Assembly: GCF_014205115.1 (NCBI RefSeq)
Contig: NZ_JACHMW010000001.1
Location: 2,294,001 to 2,358,000 of the forward strand
Length of the DNA: 64,000 nt
DNA from: Micrococcus endophyticus
GTDB taxonomy: Bacteria > Actinomycetota > Actinomycetes > Actinomycetales > Micrococcaceae
Direction of reading: 5' to 3'
The notes below the pieces were generated by a model. It saw only the letters and a program-made list of their open reading frames with translations, was not told the origin of the DNA and ran no database searches. This document shows, one piece after another, positions 1 through 6,743 of this stretch (position 1 is its first letter; each line of letters starts with the position of its first letter). A program made the translations under genes and the position numbers.

Positions 1-152
1 TCGAGGTGCCGGGCGAGCGCCGCGTCGTCGTAGCCGGTGAGCCAGGAGATCACCTGGTGCAGCTCCTCGACCGTGCGCCCCTTGCGCTCGACCTTGGCGA
101 CGTAGTGCGGGTAGACGTCCGCGACGGCGGTGGTGAAGATCCGGTGGCCCAT
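1..152 (-). CDS. DUF2200 family protein (partial, 3' end outside window)
   Basis: The first 50 residues are visible, read leftwards from an ATG at 152. They begin MGHRIFTTAVADVYPHYVAK and continue with a VERKGRT stretch and an ISWLTGY stretch, which is the hallmark opening of the DUF2200 family of small (about 120 residue) cytoplasmic proteins of unknown function. A TAGCCT -10 element (159-164) lies six bases upstream of the ATG, so the mRNA is probably leaderless. The C-terminal half is cut off by the window edge. No function can be assigned. Confidence 0.8.
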   Translation of the reverse strand, partial: MGHRIFTTAVADVYPHYVAKVERKGRTVEELHQVISWLTGYDDAALARHL

Positions 153-320
153 GCGGTCAGGCTAGCGGCGGCGCCCCCCGGCGCGCTTCGCCCGCCGGAC
201 CGTCTCCGCCGGCTCAGGCCGCGTCACCCGCCCGCCCGGGCGGGACACCCGGGCCCGGATTCGCCACACTGGGAGGCGAGCCGGCCGCGCTGCGGCCCTT
301 CAGACCGTGAGGAGACCAGC

Positions 321-875
321 ATGTCCATCCCCGCCACCGAGGTCGAGGCCCGCTGGAACGAGGCCTCGGAGCCGTTCACCGCCGTCGTCCGCGCCGTGCG
401 CGACTGGGACGCCGCCACCCCGTGCGAGGGCTGGGACGCCCTGGACCTGCTGGACCACGTGGTGGGCGCCGAGCGCGACTTCGCCGCCCGCCAGGGCCGT
501 GAGGTGCCCCTGTTCGACGGCTCCCGGCAGCAGACCGCCAACCAGTGGACCAAGCACTCCGCCGCCCTGTCCGCCCTCGCCGGCGACGAGGAGTTCATCA
601 TGAAGCCCATGCACACGGCGCTGGGCGAGATGACCGTGGGCGAGGCCATGATCCGCTTCCACGCGTTCGACCTGATCGTTCACCGCTGGGACCTTGCCCG
701 CTCGCAGGGCGTCGACGAGCGGTTCACGGACGCCGAGATGGACTGCATCGAGGAGTCCCTGGATCTGTTCGGCGACGCCGCCTACACGCCGGGCATCCTG
801 GCGCAGCCGGTCCCCGTGGCCGACGATGCCGACCGGCAGGCCCGCCTGCTCGGCCGCCTGGGCCGCCGGGCCTGA
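321..875 (+). CDS. TIGR03086-type / maleylpyruvate isomerase-like DinB-fold protein
   Basis: A 184-residue soluble protein. The N-terminus (RWNEASEPFTAVV, then TPCEGWDALDLLDHVVG) matches the mycothiol-dependent maleylpyruvate isomerase N-terminal / DinB-like four-helix fold, and FHAFDLIVHRWDLARS further on supplies the other histidines expected of a metal site in this family. The ATG at 321 was chosen because GAGGAG at 309-314 gives a good ribosome binding site; the frame stays open upstream but without family similarity. Metal binding is family knowledge; substrate and pathway are unknown. It stands alone between oppositely oriented genes. Confidence 0.75.
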   Translation: MSIPATEVEARWNEASEPFTAVVRAVRDWDAATPCEGWDALDLLDHVVGAERDFAARQGREVPLFDGSRQQTANQWTKHSAALSALAGDEEFIMKPMHTALGEMTVGEAMIRFHAFDLIVHRWDLARSQGVDERFTDAEMDCIEESLDLFGDAAYTPGILAQPVPVADDADRQARLLGRLGRRA

Positions 876-900
876 ACACCGGCCCGCGCCGTCGTCGGGA

Positions 901-1599
901 TCAGGCCGCGAACCGCCCCTGGATCTCGGCCCAGAGCGCGTCCACGCGCCGCTCGATGTCCGCGACGATCTCCTGGAGGCGCTCCCAGTCGGCCTCGGCG
1001 GGGTCGCCCACGGGCCAGTCCCGCACCTCGACGCCGGTCCGCTCGCGGCATTCGTCGCTGCAGCCCAGCGAGATCACGTAGTCCGCGGCCGCCAGCAGCT
1101 CGGGCGTGACGGGCTTGGGGTAGGCCGCGGCCGGGTCCGCGCCGATCTCGCTCAGCACGGGCGCCACGTCGTCGTGGACCTCGGGGGTCGGCCGCGAGCC
1201 GGCGGAGGACACGCGCACGGCGTCGCCCGCGCGCTCGGCCAGCAGCGCGGCGGCCAGCTGCGAGCGGCCCGCGTTCTGCAGGCAGACGAAGAGGACGCGG
1301 GGGACGCTGGGCTCGACGACGCCGGTGGTCTCCGCCAGCGCCAGCAGCCGGGACTCGGCGAAGTGGATCGCGGTGCTCTCCCGGTGCGTGCGCGGCACCC
1401 CGGAGCGGCGCAGCTCCTCGAGCGAGTCCTCGATCTGCCGGTCCACCACGGCCTCCCCGAGCACCGGCCCGAAGCGACGGCGCAGGTCCGCGGCGCCCTG
1501 CTGCAGGACGGTGGTGCACACGGCGAGGGCGGCGGTGTCCAGCGGGGCGTCGTCGGCCGTGGGGGCGTGCGGGTACGCACGCTCGATGGTCTCGCTCAT
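901..1599 (-). CDS. Arsenate reductase with N-terminal three-helix domain (ArsC1'-like)
   Basis: A 232-residue protein. Residues about 1-90 are helical and match the three-helix bundle dimerisation domain found in front of some actinobacterial arsenate reductases. Residues about 95-230 are a low-molecular-weight phosphatase-like ArsC domain with the CX5R loop (CLQNAGRS) and a second cysteine pair (GCSDEC). This layout is known from Corynebacterium glutamicum ArsC1', which uses thioredoxin; that donor is inferred here. ATG 1599 was chosen for the strong GAGGAGG site just upstream; an in-frame ATG at 1674 would add 25 low-complexity residues. It is the third gene downstream of acr3-arsC, after a 170-base gap, so it may have its own promoter. 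Confidence 0.85.
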   Translation of the reverse strand: MSETIERAYPHAPTADDAPLDTAALAVCTTVLQQGAADLRRRFGPVLGEAVVDRQIEDSLEELRRSGVPRTHRESTAIHFAESRLLALAETTGVVEPSVPRVLFVCLQNAGRSQLAAALLAERAGDAVRVSSAGSRPTPEVHDDVAPVLSEIGADPAAAYPKPVTPELLAAADYVISLGCSDECRERTGVEVRDWPVGDPAEADWERLQEIVADIERRVDALWAEIQGRFAA

Positions 1600-1769
1600 G
1601 AGACCTCCTCGATGTCCGGGGATGGGGACGGTCCAGGGGGCGGTGCGGCGGGACCGTGGTGACGGCTCCGTCATGACGACCCCACGTTACTCGCGGGTCA
1701 CCTCCTGGGGGAGAGGGATTCCTGTGCGCAGCGTGTGCCTTTGCTCGGCTGTTGCCGAGGTTCGCCGGG

Positions 1770-2195
1770 TCAGCCCTCCGGGAGCAGGTCCGCGAGCAGG
1801 GCCTCGACGCGGCCGCGGATCTCGTCGCGGATGGGGCGCACGGCGTTCACGCCCTGGCCGGCGGGGTCCTCCACCGCCCAGTCCTCGTAGCGCTTGCCGG
1901 GGAACACCGGGCACGTGTCCCCGCAGCCCATGGTGATCACCACGTCCGACTCCCGCACCGCCTCGGTGGTGAGCACCTTCGGGGTGTTCGCGCTCAGGTC
2001 GATCCCGGCCTCGGCCATCACGGCGACGGCGGACGGGTTGATCCGGTCCTTCGGCGCGGATCCGGCGGAGCGCACCTCCACGCGGCCGCCGGAGAGGTGC
2101 TCCAGCCAGCCGGCGGCCATCTGGGAGCGACCGGCGTTGTGGACGCAGACGAACAGGACGGAGGGGCGGCGGTCGGTCGGGGCGTGCTCGGTCAC
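1770..2195 (-). CDS. arsC: Arsenate reductase, low-MW phosphatase family
   Basis: A 141-residue cytoplasmic enzyme that reduces arsenate to arsenite for export by the adjacent Acr3. The active-site loop is VCVHNAGRS near the N-terminus, followed by the TMGCGDTCPVFPGKRYEDW segment that carries two further cysteines, as in the actinobacterial thioredoxin or mycothiol-linked enzymes. Sequence alone does not decide between those electron donors. The start is GTG at 2195, which overlaps the acr3 stop codon (GTGA), so translation is probably coupled to acr3. Length is normal for the family. Confidence 0.9.
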   Translation of the reverse strand: MTEHAPTDRRPSVLFVCVHNAGRSQMAAGWLEHLSGGRVEVRSAGSAPKDRINPSAVAVMAEAGIDLSANTPKVLTTEAVRESDVVITMGCGDTCPVFPGKRYEDWAVEDPAGQGVNAVRPIRDEIRGRVEALLADLLPEG

Positions 2196-3343
2196 GGGGT
2201 GCTCCTGGCGGTGCGGGCGGGGACGGGGGGCGGGACGGTCGGGTCGCCGGGGAACAGGCGGGGCGCGAGCCACCGGGCCACGTACACGAGGCCCACGAGC
2301 ACGGGCACCTCGATGAGCGGCCCCACGACGCCGGCCAGCGCCTGCCCGGAGTGGACGCCGAAGGTGGCGATCGCCACCGCGATGGCCAGCTCGAAGTTGT
2401 TGCCCGAGGCGGTGAAGGCCACCGTGGTGGAGTGGGCGTAGTCCAGGCCCACGGCCCGGGAGGCGACCAGGCCCAGCAGGAACATCACGGTGAAGTACAC
2501 GAGCAGCGGCAGCGCGATCCGGGCCACGTCCCCGGGGCTGGTGGTGATGGCCTCGCCCTGGAGGGCGAAGAGCAGGACGATCGTGAACAGCAGGCCGTAC
2601 AGCGCCCACGGGCCGATCCGCGGCAGGAACCGGCCTTCGTACCAGGCCCGGCCCCGCGCCCGCTCGCCGAGCACCCGGGTGAGGAACCCGGCCAGCAGCG
2701 GCACGCCCAGGAAGACGAGCACCGAGAGGACGATCGCGCCCACGGAGAAGCCGGCCGTCGTCGTCGGCAGCCCCAGCCAGCCGGGCAGCACCTGCAGGTA
2801 GAACCAGCCCAGGGCGCCGAAGGCGACCACCTGGAACACCGAGTTCACGGCCACGAGCACCACGGCGGCCTCGCGGTCGCCGCACGCGAGGTCGTTCCAG
2901 ATCAGGACCATGGCGATGCAGCGCGCCAGGCCCACGATGATCAGCCCCGTCCGGTACTCGGGCAGGTCCGCGAGGAACAGCCAGGCCAGGGCGAACATCA
3001 GCGCGGGCCCGACGATCCAGTTGAGCACCAGCGAGGTGCCCATGAGGCGACGATCGGCGGCGATGCGGTGCGTCTCGTCGTACCGGACCTTGGCCAGCAC
3101 GGGGTACATCATCACGAGCAGGCCGAGGGCGATGGGCACGGAGACCCCGGCCACCGTGAACGCGTCCAGGGCCTCGGCCAGTCCCGGCACGAGGCGGCCG
3201 AGCAACAGGCCGGCGGCCATCGCGGCGAGGATCCACACGGGGAGCCAGCGGTCCAGGAAGGACATCTCCTGGAGGACGGGCCGCTCCGCGGGGCGCGCGG
3301 CGGGGCCGGTCGCGGGGGAGGGGGCGACGGCGCGGGAGGGCAT
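2192..3343 (-). CDS. acr3: Arsenite efflux permease, ACR3 family
   Basis: A 383-residue inner membrane protein with about ten hydrophobic segments. Family hallmarks are visible: LLVMMYPVLAKVRYDE early on, the RCIAMVLIWNDLACGD segment containing the conserved transmembrane-4 cysteine needed for transport, and the GNNFELAIAVAIATFG segment with the conserved late glutamate. It exports arsenite (and probably antimonite in some homologues). The ATG at 3343 follows a short proline/alanine-rich tail of about 25 residues before the usual family start (LSFLDR-like SFLDRWLP), so a slightly later start is possible. It is first in acr3-arsC-(arsC2) and diverges from arsR across a shared operator region. 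Confidence 0.93.
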   Translation of the reverse strand: MPSRAVAPSPATGPAARPAERPVLQEMSFLDRWLPVWILAAMAAGLLLGRLVPGLAEALDAFTVAGVSVPIALGLLVMMYPVLAKVRYDETHRIAADRRLMGTSLVLNWIVGPALMFALAWLFLADLPEYRTGLIIVGLARCIAMVLIWNDLACGDREAAVVLVAVNSVFQVVAFGALGWFYLQVLPGWLGLPTTTAGFSVGAIVLSVLVFLGVPLLAGFLTRVLGERARGRAWYEGRFLPRIGPWALYGLLFTIVLLFALQGEAITTSPGDVARIALPLLVYFTVMFLLGLVASRAVGLDYAHSTTVAFTASGNNFELAIAVAIATFGVHSGQALAGVVGPLIEVPVLVGLVYVARWLAPRLFPGDPTVPPPVPARTARSTP

Positions 3344-3412
3344 GGGGACCGCCTCGGTGGGGAGGGAAGGGGGCGACGACGGGGCCGTGCGGAGCGACGG
3401 CCGTCGGTGCCC

Positions 3413-3457
3413 ACGCTAGCCAGACGTATCGACATCCGTCAATGTGAGGCGTAGGCT
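3413..3457. promoter_or_regulatory. Divergent ars promoters with ArsR operator dyad
   Basis: An AT-rich imperfect dyad ATCGAC-atcc-GTCAAT lies at 3428-3443. On the + strand TCGACA (3429-3434), 17 bases and TAGGCT (3452-3457) form a promoter for arsR, whose ATG follows seven bases later. On the - strand TTGACG (3437-3442), 18 bases and TAGCGT (3413-3418) form a promoter for acr3. The dyad overlaps both -35 boxes, which is the layout expected for repression of both genes by ArsR. Binding itself is inferred. Confidence 0.6.
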
Positions 3458-3464
3458 CCGGGGC

Positions 3465-3827
3465 ATGACCGCCTGCTCCGTCCCCGTCTCGACCGCCGCC
3501 GCACCCGTCCTCGCCGACGACTGCTGCTCCCTCGCGGACGGGCCGCTGGGTGCCGAGGACGCCGCGGAGCTCGCCGTGCTCCTCAAGGCGCTCGCGGACC
3601 CCATGCGCCTGCGGCTGCTCTCGCACGTGGCCGCCCGCGGCTGCGCGGACGTGTGCGCGTGCGACCTCGCCGAGGAGCTCGGGATCGCCCAGCCCACGGT
3701 CAGCCACCACATGAAGCGCCTCGTGGACGCCGGCCTGCTCACCCGCGAGCAGCGCGGGCGCTGGGCGCACTACACCGTGGTGCCGGAGGCGTTCGCGCGG
3801 CTGCGCCGCGTCCTCGTCCTCGGCTGA
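3465..3827 (+). CDS. arsR: ArsR-family arsenite-responsive repressor
   Basis: A 120-residue winged-helix repressor. Residues 35-110 form the HTH_5 domain, with the recognition helix region AQPTVSHHMKRL at about 75-86. The metalloid site CADVCACDL (Cys60, Cys64, Cys66) matches the ELCVCDL type of ArsR, in which arsenite binding releases DNA. Extra cysteines at 4, 20 and 21 could contribute. The ATG at 3465 is preceded at seven bases by TAGGCT, suggesting a leaderless transcript; the frame is open to 3444 but that would start inside the operator. It is divergent from acr3. Confidence 0.92.
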   Translation: MTACSVPVSTAAAPVLADDCCSLADGPLGAEDAAELAVLLKALADPMRLRLLSHVAARGCADVCACDLAEELGIAQPTVSHHMKRLVDAGLLTREQRGRWAHYTVVPEAFARLRRVLVLG

Positions 3828-3896
3828 GGGGGTGCGGGCGAGGGCGCCGGCGGGGGAGGATGGCCCCGTCCGATCCCCCCGTCCCAGGAGGCAGTC

Positions 3897-4322
3897 ATGT
3901 CCGAGTCCACCGGCTTCAGCGCCGCGGAGAAGGCCGCCATGGCCGAGCGCGCGGAGGAGCTGCGCGCCCAGCGCGGCGGCAAGAAGAAGGCCGACGCCCT
4001 GCAGGACCTCATGGAGAAGATCGAGGCCATGCCCGAGCAGGACCGCGCGCTCGCGGTGGCCGTGCACCAGATCGTCACCGAGGTGGCCCCGGAGCTCGAG
4101 CCCCGCACCTGGTACGGCATGCCCGCCTACGCGCGCGGCAAGGACGTCCTCGTGTTCCTGCAGGTCAGCAGCAAGTTCGACGTCCGGTACACCACGCTGG
4201 GCTTCAACGAGTCGGCGGCCCTCGACGACGGCCCCATGTGGCCGACCGCGTACGCCCTCACGGCGCTGAACGACGACGTCCGGGCCCGGATCGCGGACCT
4301 CGTGCGGCGCGCGGTGGGCTGA
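3897..4322 (+). CDS. DUF1801 family protein (YdhG-like)
   Basis: A 141-residue soluble protein. The C-terminal two thirds fit the DUF1801 fold: LEPRTWYGMPAYARGKDVLVFLQ, with the conserved tryptophan-tyrosine-glycine-methionine-proline run, then KFDVRYTTLGF. Family members are sometimes called iron chaperones by distant resemblance to frataxin, but no activity is established. The N-terminus is a charged helix (AEELRAQRGGKKKADALQDLMEKI). AGGAGG eight bases before the ATG supports the start. It ends four bases before a long palindrome that separates it from the convergent membrane protein gene. Confidence 0.8.
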   Translation: MSESTGFSAAEKAAMAERAEELRAQRGGKKKADALQDLMEKIEAMPEQDRALAVAVHQIVTEVAPELEPRTWYGMPAYARGKDVLVFLQVSSKFDVRYTTLGFNESAALDDGPMWPTAYALTALNDDVRARIADLVRRAVG

Positions 4323-4325
4323 GTC

Positions 4326-4407
4326 GCCAGCCGAACGAACCCTGCGGTATGGCCCCTACCGGCGCGTGGATAGGGGCCATACCGCAGGGTTCGTTGTTGA
4401 GGCTGGC
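4326..4407. terminator. Long palindrome between convergent genes
   Basis: The two core arms, 4334-4358 and 4371-4395, are perfect 25-base complements around a 12-base loop, and GCCAGC/GCTGGC (4326-4331, 4402-4407) extends the stem after an interruption. It lies exactly between two convergent genes, so a bidirectional terminator role is likely. The arms are far longer than a terminator needs. No U-run is evident. Confidence 0.65.
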
Positions 4408-4412
4408 GCGGG

Positions 4413-5147
4413 TCAGTCCTCGCCGCCCTCGCCGTCGTCGTGATGCGCAGCCCGCCGCCAATGGCGCGCCGCCCACACCGTGAGCACGCCGACCGCGAGC
4501 CAGCCGACCCCGAGGATCACCCCGTTGAGCACCCCCGGGTGCACAGCGAACGCGCCGAGGGCCACGAGCGAGACCTGGCCGGGGATCACGCCCACCGCGG
4601 TGGAGCCGACGAACATGCCGGAGGGCACCCCGAGCGCCCCCGCCCCGTAGTTCACGGGCCAGTACGGCAGCCCGGGCGCCACGCGCAGGGTGAGCAGGGC
4701 CAGGAATCCGGCGTCCTCCAGGTGCTCCTCCACCGTGTCCGCGTGCCGGCCCAGCCCGCGCAGGATGACGTCCCGGCCCAGCGCCCGCGCGATCCAGTAC
4801 GCGCCGATCGAGCCGAGCAGCGCGCCGGCGACCGAGAGGACCGAGCCCTGCACGGCGCCGAACAGCACGCCGCCGGTGAGGGCCATGAGGGTCACGGGGA
4901 CGGGCGTCAGCGCCACCCCGGCGTAGGCGAGGACGAACATCAGCCAGCTCCAGAAGCCGAACGAGGCCAGGCGGTCGCGCAGGGTGTCGATGTCGGGCAG
5001 GCGCACGGAGGTGGCGAGCCAGATGAACAGGGCCACGACCACCACGAGCAGCAGCGTGCGGATCGCCGTGCAGACGGAGCCCGAGGAGCCGCGGCGGTCC
5101 GGGCGGGACGAGGCGGCGTCGCTGGGTGGCGCGGCGGAGGAGGGCAC
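4413..5147 (-). CDS. TVP38/TMEM64 (DedA/SNARE-associated) membrane protein
   Basis: A 244-residue integral membrane protein. After a 28-residue cytoplasmic tail come hydrophobic segments at about 29-46, 65-85, 90-118 (with GGVLFGAVQGSVLSVAGALLGS, the family's re-entrant glycine-rich motif), then FLALLTLRVAPGLPYWPVNYGAGALGVP, the signature of the SNARE-associated/VTT domain, and two more C-terminal segments. Family members are thought to move or scramble lipids; the substrate here is unknown. The start is GTG 5147 with TAATGT six bases upstream (5154-5159), consistent with a leaderless message. The tail is rich in D/E/G. Confidence 0.82.
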   Translation of the reverse strand: MPSSAAPPSDAASSRPDRRGSSGSVCTAIRTLLLVVVVALFIWLATSVRLPDIDTLRDRLASFGFWSWLMFVLAYAGVALTPVPVTLMALTGGVLFGAVQGSVLSVAGALLGSIGAYWIARALGRDVILRGLGRHADTVEEHLEDAGFLALLTLRVAPGLPYWPVNYGAGALGVPSGMFVGSTAVGVIPGQVSLVALGAFAVHPGVLNGVILGVGWLAVGVLTVWAARHWRRAAHHDDGEGGED

Positions 5148-5202
5148 CGCCCCACATTACCGGCGCGCCCGGGGGCGGCCCGCGTGTCCGGAGCCGGACG
5201 AC

Positions 5203-5216
5203 TCACACCGGTGTGA
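5203..5216. promoter_or_regulatory. Perfect 14-bp palindrome TCACACCGGTGTGA
   Basis: A perfect palindrome about 60 bases upstream of the start of the TVP38-like gene and 73 bases past the alarmone synthetase stop. Its form is typical of a homodimeric repressor or activator site. I cannot name the regulator. Confidence 0.4.
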
Positions 5217-5217
5217 C

Positions 5218-5249
5218 TCGTCCACACCTGTGGACAACTCTGTGGAGAA
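5218..5249. other. Cluster of three DnaA-box-like sequences
   Basis: TCGTCCACA on the + strand (5218-5226), TTGTCCACA on the - strand (5229-5237) and TTCTCCACA on the - strand (5241-5249) lie within 32 bases. The middle one is the perfect high-GC actinobacterial DnaA box and the others differ by one base. No dnaA, dnaN or rpmH is nearby, so this is not an obvious origin. Confidence 0.45.
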
Positions 5250-5288
5250 CCCTGTGCACGCCGGGGGTCGGGGTGTGGACGGGAGGCC

Positions 5289-6110
5289 TCAGCCGGTGGA
5301 CGTCCCGGGCGCGTCGCCGTCGTCGTCGCCCTCGTCCTCGAAGGCGGGGCCGCCGTCGTCCTCCCAGGAAGCCGCGGCGTCGTCGTCCTTGTCGGTCTGC
5401 CGCACCTGGTCGCTCAGCCGCTCCATGCGGGTGTCCAGGTCCGCGGCCACGCGGGCGGCGGCGATGAGCTCGGTGGTGATGTCCGGCGGCACGGCGCCGT
5501 CGAACTTGTAGTTGATCTTGTGCTCGAGGGTGGCCCAGAAGTCCATCGCGCTGGTGCGGAACTGCATCTCCACGGTCACGGGGATCGAGCCCGTGGACAG
5601 GTGCACGGGCACCTGCACGAGGCAGTGCAGGCTGCGGTAGCCGGAGGGCTTGGGGCGGGAGATGTAGTCCTCCACCTCGAGCACGCGGATGTCCGGCTGG
5701 CGGGTGAACAGGCGGAACACCTCGTACACGTCCCGCGCGAAGCTGACGATCACGCGCGCCCCCGCGATGTCCGTGACGTTGCTGCGCAGCGCGTCCAGGT
5801 CCATGGACAGGCCGCGGGAGGCGGCCTTGCGGAGGATGGACTCCGGCGTCTTCACGCGGGTGACGATGTGCTCGATGGGGTTGTAGTCGTGCAGGTGCGT
5901 GAACTCGTCCCGCAGCACCTCCAGCCGCGCCTCCACCTGGAGCAGGGCGGAGCGGTACTCGAGGTCGAAGCGCTCGACGTCCCGGCGCAGGCGGTCCAGC
6001 GCCCCGGCCATCGCCGGCGGCAGGTGCGTCAGCTCGGAGACGGGCGTGCCGCGCAGCGTCTCGATCGCCGTCGACTGTGACGACTCCTCCGGGTCTCGGT
6101 CCTGCTCCAT
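5289..6110 (-). CDS. Small alarmone synthetase (RelA/SpoT synthetase-only, RelQ/YjbM type)
   Basis: A 273-residue cytoplasmic enzyme predicted to transfer pyrophosphate from ATP to GDP/GTP, making (p)ppGpp. It carries only the synthetase domain (about residues 60-220): GARVIVSFARDVYEVFRLF, RPKPSGYRSLHCLVQVPV, and VEMQFRTSAMDFWATLEHKINYKF are the substrate and catalytic segments. There is no HD hydrolase, TGS or ACT domain. The last 40 residues are acidic and low in complexity. ATG 6110 (MEQDRDPEE) was chosen because the upstream frame is arginine/proline noise. It is a single gene followed by a DnaA-box cluster. Confidence 0.9.
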   Translation of the reverse strand: MEQDRDPEESSQSTAIETLRGTPVSELTHLPPAMAGALDRLRRDVERFDLEYRSALLQVEARLEVLRDEFTHLHDYNPIEHIVTRVKTPESILRKAASRGLSMDLDALRSNVTDIAGARVIVSFARDVYEVFRLFTRQPDIRVLEVEDYISRPKPSGYRSLHCLVQVPVHLSTGSIPVTVEMQFRTSAMDFWATLEHKINYKFDGAVPPDITTELIAAARVAADLDTRMERLSDQVRQTDKDDDAAASWEDDGGPAFEDEGDDDGDAPGTSTG

Positions 6111-6263
6111 GACGGGAGAGCCTACGGCGGCCGCCTGCGAATCCGCTGGCCGTCCACAGGGTGCAGGCGGCCGGGGCCTGTGCTGCGTCCTCGGGCTCGA
6201 CGGTGATCTCGCCCAGACGCTCAGCCAGCACGGGGCCCGCCCGGTCGGCGTCACCCCCCCCGA

Positions 6264-6743
6264 TCAGGTGGCGTCGGCCTCGGCGGGGATCAGGACCCGC
6301 TCGAGCGTGACCCGCTCGTCCTCGGCCAGCGCCACCGACCGGCCGGTCTCCGGGTCGACGTGCACGAACACGGCGTCGCACAGCACGCACCGCCGCCCGT
6401 CCTGCCAGAGCTCGTGACGCAGCGTGTACGAGCTGGTCCCGATCCGGGTGATCCAGACCTTCGCGGTCAGCTCGGGGCCGTAGACCACGGGCGCCTCGTA
6501 TTGGACTTCCATCGCGCGCACCACGCGGTGCACGTCCCGGCCGGGCGTCACCCCGGACCAGGCGCGGGTGGCCCGCACCCGGGCCTCCTCGGTGAGGGTG
6601 AGCAGCCGCGCGTTGTTGACGTGGCCGTAGCGGTCCTCGTCCGACCAGCGCACCTGGATCTCGGTCTCGAAGGGGACGGGGGCCTCGCGGCCCGTCGCGC
6701 CGTCCGTCGTCGTGCGGCCCTGGCCGCCGTCCTGTCCGTTCAT
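6264..6743 (-). CDS. Acyl-CoA thioesterase, hotdog fold (4HBT)
   Basis: A 159-residue protein of the 4-hydroxybenzoyl-CoA thioesterase/YbgC group. VRWSDEDRYGHVNNARLLTLTEEARV holds the catalytic aspartate-histidine region (D-x-x-GHVNN) and the following helix; VYGPELTAKVWITRIGTSSYTLRHELW is the central strand pair. The first 20 residues are a glycine/threonine-rich tail. The ATG at 6743 overlaps the stop of the upstream FAD oxidase gene (ATGA), so the two are translationally coupled. The acyl substrate cannot be told from sequence. Confidence 0.85.
   Translation of the reverse strand: MNGQDGGQGRTTTDGATGREAPVPFETEIQVRWSDEDRYGHVNNARLLTLTEEARVRATRAWSGVTPGRDVHRVVRAMEVQYEAPVVYGPELTAKVWITRIGTSSYTLRHELWQDGRRCVLCDAVFVHVDPETGRSVALAEDERVTLERVLIPAEADAT

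Noticed and set aside
1600-1769. A small gene between the two arsenate reductase genes
   Set aside because: Open frames here are short and arginine/proline-rich; AGGAGGTGACCC is followed after only a few codons by a stop. It is more likely a promoter region for the downstream reductase.
5203-5290. Chromosomal origin of replication
   Set aside because: Despite three DnaA-like boxes, there is no dnaA, dnaN or rpmH, no AT-rich unwinding region and too few boxes.
6120-6263. Protein-like reading (VLAERLGEITVEPEDAAQAP) downstream of the thioesterase gene
   Set aside because: It is not in frame with any conserved domain, has no start, and the thioesterase already has a normal C-terminus.
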